From Paracoccaceae bacterium (lineage in GTDB: Bacteria; Pseudomonadota; Alphaproteobacteria; Rhodobacterales; Rhodobacteraceae), in contig WFTU01000057.1 of the NCBI GenBank assembly GCA_015485375.1, forward strand, positions 1 to 11,502: 11,502 bases of DNA. Direction: 5' to 3'. Positions 6,932 through 11,502 of this stretch are shown one piece after another (position 1 is the first letter of the stretch; each line of letters begins with the position of its first letter). The translations under genes were made by a program, and so were the position numbers. A model generated the notes under the pieces. The model worked only from the letters and a program-made list of their open reading frames with translations. It was not told where the DNA came from and searched no databases.

Positions 6932-8495
6932 ACACCATCGCCAGACCGGCTTCGTCCGCTGCCGCGATTACTTCGGCGTCGCGCATCGAGCCGCCTGGCT
7001 GGATTACTGCCGTGGCACCGGCTTCCGCAGCGGTGATCAGGCCGTCGGCGAAGGGGAAGAACGCATCGGAAGCCACGACCGAGCCTTTGGTCGGAACCTC
7101 TGACAGCCCCAGCACCTCGGCCATATCCTGCGCTTTTCGGGCGGCGATGCGGGTTGAATCGACGCGGCTCATCTGGCCGGCGCCGATACCGACGGTTGCG
7201 CCGTCTTTGACGTAAACGATGGCGTTGGACTTCACATGCTTGGCCACGCGCCATGCGAACATCAGGTCGGCCAGCTCGGCATCACTCGGGGCGCGTTTGG
7301 TCACGACCTTCAAATCCTCCAGCGTCAGGTGGCCGTTATCGCGGTCCTGCACCAGATACCCGCCGGTGACTTTGCGCCATGTGCGCCCGCCCTCGGTCAC
7401 GTCCGGCAGGCCGCCGGTGGTGAGGAGCCGCAGGTTCTTCTTCTTTGCAAAAATACTCTTTGCCTCGTCGGTCACATCCGGCGCGATGACGACTTCGGTG
7501 AAGATTTTGGTAATCTCCTCGGCCGTGGCGCCATCGAGTGTCTGGTTCAGCGCGACAATGCCGCCAAATGGCGAGACGTTGTCGGTGTTGAAGGCGGCCT
7601 TGTAGGCCTCGATCATGGTCGCGCCACGGGCAACGCCGCAGGGGTTTGCGTGTTTGATGATAGCGCAGGCCGGACCATCGGCGGGGTCGAATTCTGCCAC
7701 CAGCTCGAAGGCCGCATCGGTGTCGTTGATGTTGTTGTAGGACAGCTCCTTGCCCTGATGCTGCTCGGCGGTTGCGACGCCCGGGCGGTCGGAGCCGTCA
7801 ACATAGAACGCCGCCGACTGGTGCGGGTTCTCGCCGTAGCGCAGGGTTTGTGCCAATGTTCCGGCAATGGCGCGGCGGCGCGGGTTGGGGCGGTCGATGG
7901 CATCGGCCATCCATGTGGAAACCGCCGCGTCATAGGCCGCCGTGCGGGCATAGGCGATCTGCGCCAGCTTCTTGCGGAATTTCGGGCAGGTGCCGCCGTT
8001 GTGGTTGTCGAGTTCCCAGATGATGCCCTCGTAATCCTCCACATCCACCACCACAGTGACAAACCCGAGGTTCTTGGCCGCCGCGCGGATCATGGCGGGG
8101 CCGCCAATGTCGATGTTTTCAATGCAGGTGTCGTAGTCGGCACCGGCGGCCACGGTGGCCTCGAACGGATAGAGGTTCACCACCAGCAGGTCGATGCCGC
8201 CGATGCCGTGTTCCTCCATCGCTGCAACGTGATCGGGGTTGTCGCGCAAGGCCAGCAGGCCGCCATGCACCATCGGGTGCAGGGTTTTGACGCGGCCGTC
8301 CATCATTTCGGGGAAGTCGGTGATCTCGGAGACGTCCTTCACAGGCAGCCCCGCATCGCGGATGGCCTTTGCCGTGCCGCCGGTCGAGAGCAATTCGACG
8401 CCGTGGTTATGCAGTTTCTGCGCCAGATCTGTCAGGCCGGTTTTGTCGGAAACCGAAAGAAGGGCACGTTTGACGGGGACGATATTGCTGGGCAT
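6903..8495 (-). CDS. purH: Bifunctional AICAR transformylase / IMP cyclohydrolase
   Basis: This 530-residue cytoplasmic enzyme carries out the last two steps of de novo IMP synthesis. It formylates AICAR with 10-formyl-THF, then closes the ring to IMP. The N-terminal MGS-like cyclohydrolase domain (about 1-150) shows LLSTGGTAKAIRDAG at 35-49, DGRVKTLHP at 66-74 and LVVNLYPF at 104-111. The transformylase part shows RYGENPHQ at 219-226 and the catalytic Lys281-His282 pair in KHANPCGVA. Length is normal for the family. The ATG at 8495 has GGAG 8 bases upstream. It lies only 25 bases after the stop of the heparinase-family gene, so the two are probably cotranscribed. The TAG stop lies inside the last codons of the convergent O-antigen ligase-like gene, giving a 29-base overlap without a visible terminator. 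Confidence 0.98.
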   Translation of the reverse strand: MPSNIVPVKRALLSVSDKTGLTDLAQKLHNHGVELLSTGGTAKAIRDAGLPVKDVSEITDFPEMMDGRVKTLHPMVHGGLLALRDNPDHVAAMEEHGIGGIDLLVVNLYPFEATVAAGADYDTCIENIDIGGPAMIRAAAKNLGFVTVVVDVEDYEGIIWELDNHNGGTCPKFRKKLAQIAYARTAAYDAAVSTWMADAIDRPNPRRRAIAGTLAQTLRYGENPHQSAAFYVDGSDRPGVATAEQHQGKELSYNNINDTDAAFELVAEFDPADGPACAIIKHANPCGVARGATMIEAYKAAFNTDNVSPFGGIVALNQTLDGATAEEITKIFTEVVIAPDVTDEAKSIFAKKKNLRLLTTGGLPDVTEGGRTWRKVTGGYLVQDRDNGHLTLEDLKVVTKRAPSDAELADLMFAWRVAKHVKSNAIVYVKDGATVGIGAGQMSRVDSTRIAARKAQDMAEVLGLSEVPTKGSVVASDAFFPFADGLITAAEAGATAVIQPGGSMRDAEVIAAADEAGLAMVFTGMRHFRH

Positions 8496-8520
8496 TGGGC
8501 AGGCTCCGTTTTGCGCGGAC

Positions 8521-10260
8521 CTAGGGCGAAGGTTCCCGTTCTACAACGGAAATACGTTCGCCATCTTTGACCCGCTTGAATATCCAGGTTATCTGCCCCG
8601 CATACTCCACAACGCGGGAAGATACCACAATCTGTTTGGTCGCACGCGGCTTTAATCGCCACTGGTCCAGATATACCGAGGTTTCCAGCGCCATTTCACC
8701 ACCATCCTGCCGGAAAACCCACATTTCCTTGTTCGGCAGCAGCAGGGCAATGGCCTTCTGGTCCTCGGTCATTTGGGCGCGGACATCGGGGTGCAGGTGG
8801 AAGCGGACCTCGAACGGGGTGGTGATGGCCTTGTCGACAGTCGCGCGCTGGGCATCGGTCCTGGCTTCGACGGTATCCTGTCCGCGCAGCTCCTTGCCGT
8901 CGGGGCCGAGGAAAAGCCGCCGCTGGTGGATGACGCCGAAGCTGTCGGCGTAGCCGTCGTGCGATGTCAGCAGCCAGCTTCCCTGCCGGTCGGTACTGCG
9001 CGCGCGGGTGACGGTTTGCGGGGTTTTCAGCAAGCGTTCACCAAAGGTGTCGCTGACGAAGCCCGGCGTATCGATGACCGAGGACGACTGACCGCCGATA
9101 ACAACCGTGTTGTGTGCCCCTGTCGCGCGGCTGACGTGTTCCCATTCCTCGCCAAAGGCACGGCCGGCACCGCAGTTGACGATGAGAGGCTGGCGCGACG
9201 ATGACATCTCGAACGCCAGCGTGCTGGCGTGGCCGTGTTTCGAGGCGGCAAAGGCCGGCGGTCTGGCGCAATCGACGATCAGGGTGATGCGCGCGGCGGT
9301 CATGCGGTCATAGCCCATGGCCAGCTCTCCGGCGCGGCTGCCACGGATGCGGCTGTCGGACAGAACCTGATCCAGCCGTCCCTCGCGTCCGCGTCCGCCT
9401 CCGTGGAAACGGGTAAGTGTGCCATCGCCTAAGCGCAGCGCGCGCAGCGTCGGTGCGATATGCTCCAGTGCCGAGAGCAGACGCGGATCGGGCTGGATAC
9501 CGGCGTCTTCGAGCGTGCGATAGACCCAGACGAGAAGGGTGAAAACCTCCATCAGTTCCTCGGGATTACGGGTGGAAATCTCGCCACGGGTATCGATATT
9601 GCGGGTGCATTCCTGCCCGATGGCGGCGTTTATCCTGTCGAGCGCGGGGCGCCGTTCCGCGAAGGACACACCGGCATAGACCAATCCCGCCAGAGCCTCG
9701 ATCCGTTGCCGGCCGGAAGGTTCGTGCTTCCAGCTTTTGCCAAGGTAATTCAATTGCCGCGCGAGCGAGGCGTAAATGTTGTGTTGCGCGGTTTTGTCGA
9801 GGTTATGCATCAGGAACCGCGCGTGCGAGCAGATGCGCAAAATCCGTTGTCCGGTCAGCGCTGCTGTCCAGCCCGGCCCCTTGCCGGTGCCGTAGCGCCG
9901 GATCCAGTCCAGCACCCAGGCTTGCGCCAGCTCGCAGGATTCGCGATCACCGACAGCCGCAAGATCATCGAGCCAGTGGAACCCGTGGGTTTCCGCCGTA
10001 AATTCCGGCGCGGGCGAGGTCACGGACCAGATGGAGCGGGTCGGCGCGGCGAGGCGCTCTCCGGCGAAGTAGAAAACGCCTTCCTTCAGTTCCTGCCCCG
10101 CATCGAAGGATCCGAGCGAGCGCGGTTCGGGGTAATGGGAAAACTCCTCCGGTACCTTTCGCGGTTTGGCGCTACGCGCCCGCATCCGGTTCCACATGGC
10201 GGAATTGGCGCGGTCAACGCGGTAAAGAACAGCGCGGATTTTCCAGAGAAGGTTGGACAT
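8521..10260 (-). CDS. Heparinase II/III family protein
   Basis: This 579-residue protein has the two-part layout of heparinase II/III-type polysaccharide lyases: an alpha-helical N-terminal half (about 95-280) and a beta-rich C-terminal half. Family-like elements are RNPEELMEVF near 231-240, MGYDRM at 315-320, KHGHASTLAFEM at 341-352 with His344 in the conserved HA(G/S) position, and GAHNTVVIGG at 381-390. Asn232, Tyr317 and His344 are plausible catalytic residues by analogy. No signal peptide is evident: the N-terminus is basic and amphipathic (MSNLLWKIRAVLYRV) with no hydrophobic core or cleavage site, although known lyases of this fold act outside the cytoplasm. It sits between rsmB (60 bases upstream) and purH (25 bases downstream) on the same strand. 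The ATG at 10260 is preceded only by a weak AGG. The true substrate is unknown; roles in cell-envelope glycan handling are a guess. Confidence 0.88.
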   Translation of the reverse strand: MSNLLWKIRAVLYRVDRANSAMWNRMRARSAKPRKVPEEFSHYPEPRSLGSFDAGQELKEGVFYFAGERLAAPTRSIWSVTSPAPEFTAETHGFHWLDDLAAVGDRESCELAQAWVLDWIRRYGTGKGPGWTAALTGQRILRICSHARFLMHNLDKTAQHNIYASLARQLNYLGKSWKHEPSGRQRIEALAGLVYAGVSFAERRPALDRINAAIGQECTRNIDTRGEISTRNPEELMEVFTLLVWVYRTLEDAGIQPDPRLLSALEHIAPTLRALRLGDGTLTRFHGGGRGREGRLDQVLSDSRIRGSRAGELAMGYDRMTAARITLIVDCARPPAFAASKHGHASTLAFEMSSSRQPLIVNCGAGRAFGEEWEHVSRATGAHNTVVIGGQSSSVIDTPGFVSDTFGERLLKTPQTVTRARSTDRQGSWLLTSHDGYADSFGVIHQRRLFLGPDGKELRGQDTVEARTDAQRATVDKAITTPFEVRFHLHPDVRAQMTEDQKAIALLLPNKEMWVFRQDGGEMALETSVYLDQWRLKPRATKQIVVSSRVVEYAGQITWIFKRVKDGERISVVEREPSP

Positions 10261-10320
10261 GAGCGAGGCCTGATAGTTACGCCGCGAATATACGCCCGCA
10301 ACGCGCCGAATGTCACGTGC

Positions 10321-11502
10321 TTACGGCTTTTCGATCACAGCGGCGTAAAACCCGTCCATCCCGCCGCGATCGGCCCAGAAATCAGGCCGCAGGCGCATTC
10401 CACCGTAGCTGTCGACCCAGCCTTCAGGCAGGTCGCTCACGGGGATTTGTTTCGCCTCCTTGTTCCGTTCCAGAAACTTCGCCATTTGGCCTTCGCCCTC
10501 GGCAGGGAGCAACGAACAGGTGCAATAGACCATGCGTCCGCCCGGTTTCAGCCAGCCATAGGCGCGGTCCATCAGTTTGGCCTGCAGCCCGAGCAGCTTT
10601 TTCATCTCGCCGGATTTGGCGAATGGCAGGTCGGGGTGACGCCGGATGGTGCCGGTGGCCGAACAGGGCGCGTCCAGCAGGATGGCGTCGAACGGCTCCG
10701 CCGGATCCCAGCGCACGGCATCGGCGGTGATGATTTCGGCCGCCAGCCCTGTGCGCTCCAGATTCTCGCGCACCCGTTTCAGGCGCTCCTTGGAGACATC
10801 CACGGCGGTGACATCGGCTCCGCCTGCCGCCAGTTGCATGGTCTTACCCCCCGGCGCGGCGCAAAGGTCCAGCACACGCTGGCCGGAGATATCGCCCAAC
10901 AGCGTAACCGGCACCGCGGCGGCAGCGTCCTGCACCCACCAGTCGCCGGACTCAAAGCCCTGCATGGTCGAAACCTGCGCGGGTTTATGCAGGCGCAGGC
11001 TGCCGGTCGGCAGAACCGCGGCATCCAGTGCCTTGGCCAGTTCGCCAGCCATGCTTTTGTCTTTCAGCGTCAGGTCCAGCGGCGCGCCCTTGGCGTGGGC
11101 GGCCTCGATCCCGCGCAGGGCTTCCTCGCCAAAGGTCCGCTCGACGGGGGCGGCAATCCATGCGGGCAGATGTTGCGGGTCCATATCGGCCCAGATTTCC
11201 GGCCCGTGATCGGCCACGCGGCGGGCAACCGCATTGGTCAGTCCGGCCATATGCGCGGTTTTGCGTGTGGCCCGAACCTGCCGGACGGCTGCATCCACTG
11301 CGGCGTGCGGGGCAATGCCGTCCACCAGCATTTCGCAGGCAGCCAGCCGCAGGGCGTTTCGCACCTTCAGCGGCGGGGATTTTTGCAAAAACTGGTCCAG
11401 AACCACGTCGAGCGGCTCAAGATGACGCAAGGTTTGCAGGGCCAGAGATTGCGCCCGCGCCTTGCCGCCGGGGGGCAGGTCGCGCAGGGGGCTGTCCTTG
11501 CC
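10321..11502 (-). CDS. rsmB: 16S rRNA m5C967 methyltransferase RsmB (N-terminus outside window)
   Basis: The reading frame is open to the right edge of the window, so 393 C-terminal residues are visible and the start is missing. The TTG at 11430 is an internal leucine: the upstream codons continue the helical NusB-like RNA-binding domain. The NOL1/NOP2/Sun methyltransferase domain follows. In window numbering, VLDLCAAPGGK at 210-220 binds S-adenosylmethionine. LLDAPCSATGTIRRHPD starts at 275 and carries the PC-motif Cys280. YCTCSLLPAEGEGQ at 326-339 carries the TC-motif Cys329, the expected nucleophile. RsmB methylates cytosine 967 of E. coli 16S rRNA. The NusB-like N-terminal part favours RsmB over RsmF. 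It is the first visible gene of the rsmB - heparinase-like - purH run, with 60 bases to the next start and no terminator between them. Confidence 0.93.
   Translation of the reverse strand, partial: GKDSPLRDLPPGGKARAQSLALQTLRHLEPLDVVLDQFLQKSPPLKVRNALRLAACEMLVDGIAPHAAVDAAVRQVRATRKTAHMAGLTNAVARRVADHGPEIWADMDPQHLPAWIAAPVERTFGEEALRGIEAAHAKGAPLDLTLKDKSMAGELAKALDAAVLPTGSLRLHKPAQVSTMQGFESGDWWVQDAAAAVPVTLLGDISGQRVLDLCAAPGGKTMQLAAGGADVTAVDVSKERLKRVRENLERTGLAAEIITADAVRWDPAEPFDAILLDAPCSATGTIRRHPDLPFAKSGEMKKLLGLQAKLMDRAYGWLKPGGRMVYCTCSLLPAEGEGQMAKFLERNKEAKQIPVSDLPEGWVDSYGGMRLRPDFWADRGGMDGFYAAVIEKP

Noticed and set aside
7236..8570. 444-codon open frame on the plus strand opposite purH
   Set aside because: It is antisense to a textbook purH and runs past its start into the next gene; the protein resembles no family I know. 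Codon bias explains it.
11428..11430. TTG as the rsmB start codon
   Set aside because: The frame continues upstream to the window edge with sequence fitting the NusB-like domain, so the gene is simply cut by the window.

Overview
The window looks like ordinary chromosome of a moderately GC-rich alphaproteobacterium, most likely of the Rhodobacterales (Roseobacter/Rhodobacter side). The basis is the protein sequences, the minus-strand order rsmB - heparinase II/III-family gene - purH, which I recall as common in that group, and the rpsO-pnp pair. The taxon is an inference; no rRNA is present to fix it.

Layout, left to right. (1) 1-1224 (+): a 5'-truncated fold-type I PLP enzyme related to serine hydroxymethyltransferase (SHMT) but atypical near its N-terminus. 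(2) 1221-2801 (-): a membrane PAP2-type phosphatase fused to an LssY-like C-terminal domain, convergent with gene 1 and sharing its last four bases. (3) 2802-3040: a divergent intergenic region with weak promoter candidates. (4) 3041-5599 (+): rpsO (ribosomal protein S15), a rho-independent terminator, a pnp leader with two inverted repeats, and pnp (polynucleotide phosphorylase), closed by a strong terminator. (5) 5666-6931 (+): an O-antigen-ligase-like polytopic membrane protein of visibly lower GC, starting just downstream of that terminator. (6) 6903-11502 (-): an apparent operon read right to left: rsmB (5' end beyond the window), a heparinase II/III-family protein without an obvious signal peptide, and purH. 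purH overlaps the ligase-like gene tail to tail by 29 bases.

Themes: translation and RNA turnover (rpsO, pnp, rsmB), purine synthesis (purH), and envelope or polysaccharide functions (PAP2-LssY, O-antigen ligase-like protein, heparinase-like protein). I see no tRNA, rRNA, CRISPR array, insertion sequence, phage gene or toxin-antitoxin pair. Every stretch longer than about 240 bases is accounted for by a gene.

I did not find a convincing undescribed multi-gene system. The best leads are the SHMT-like enzyme with Ser where SHMT has its catalytic Glu, the leaderless heparinase-family protein between two housekeeping genes, and the low-GC ligase-like gene with no visible ribosome binding site behind a strong terminator.
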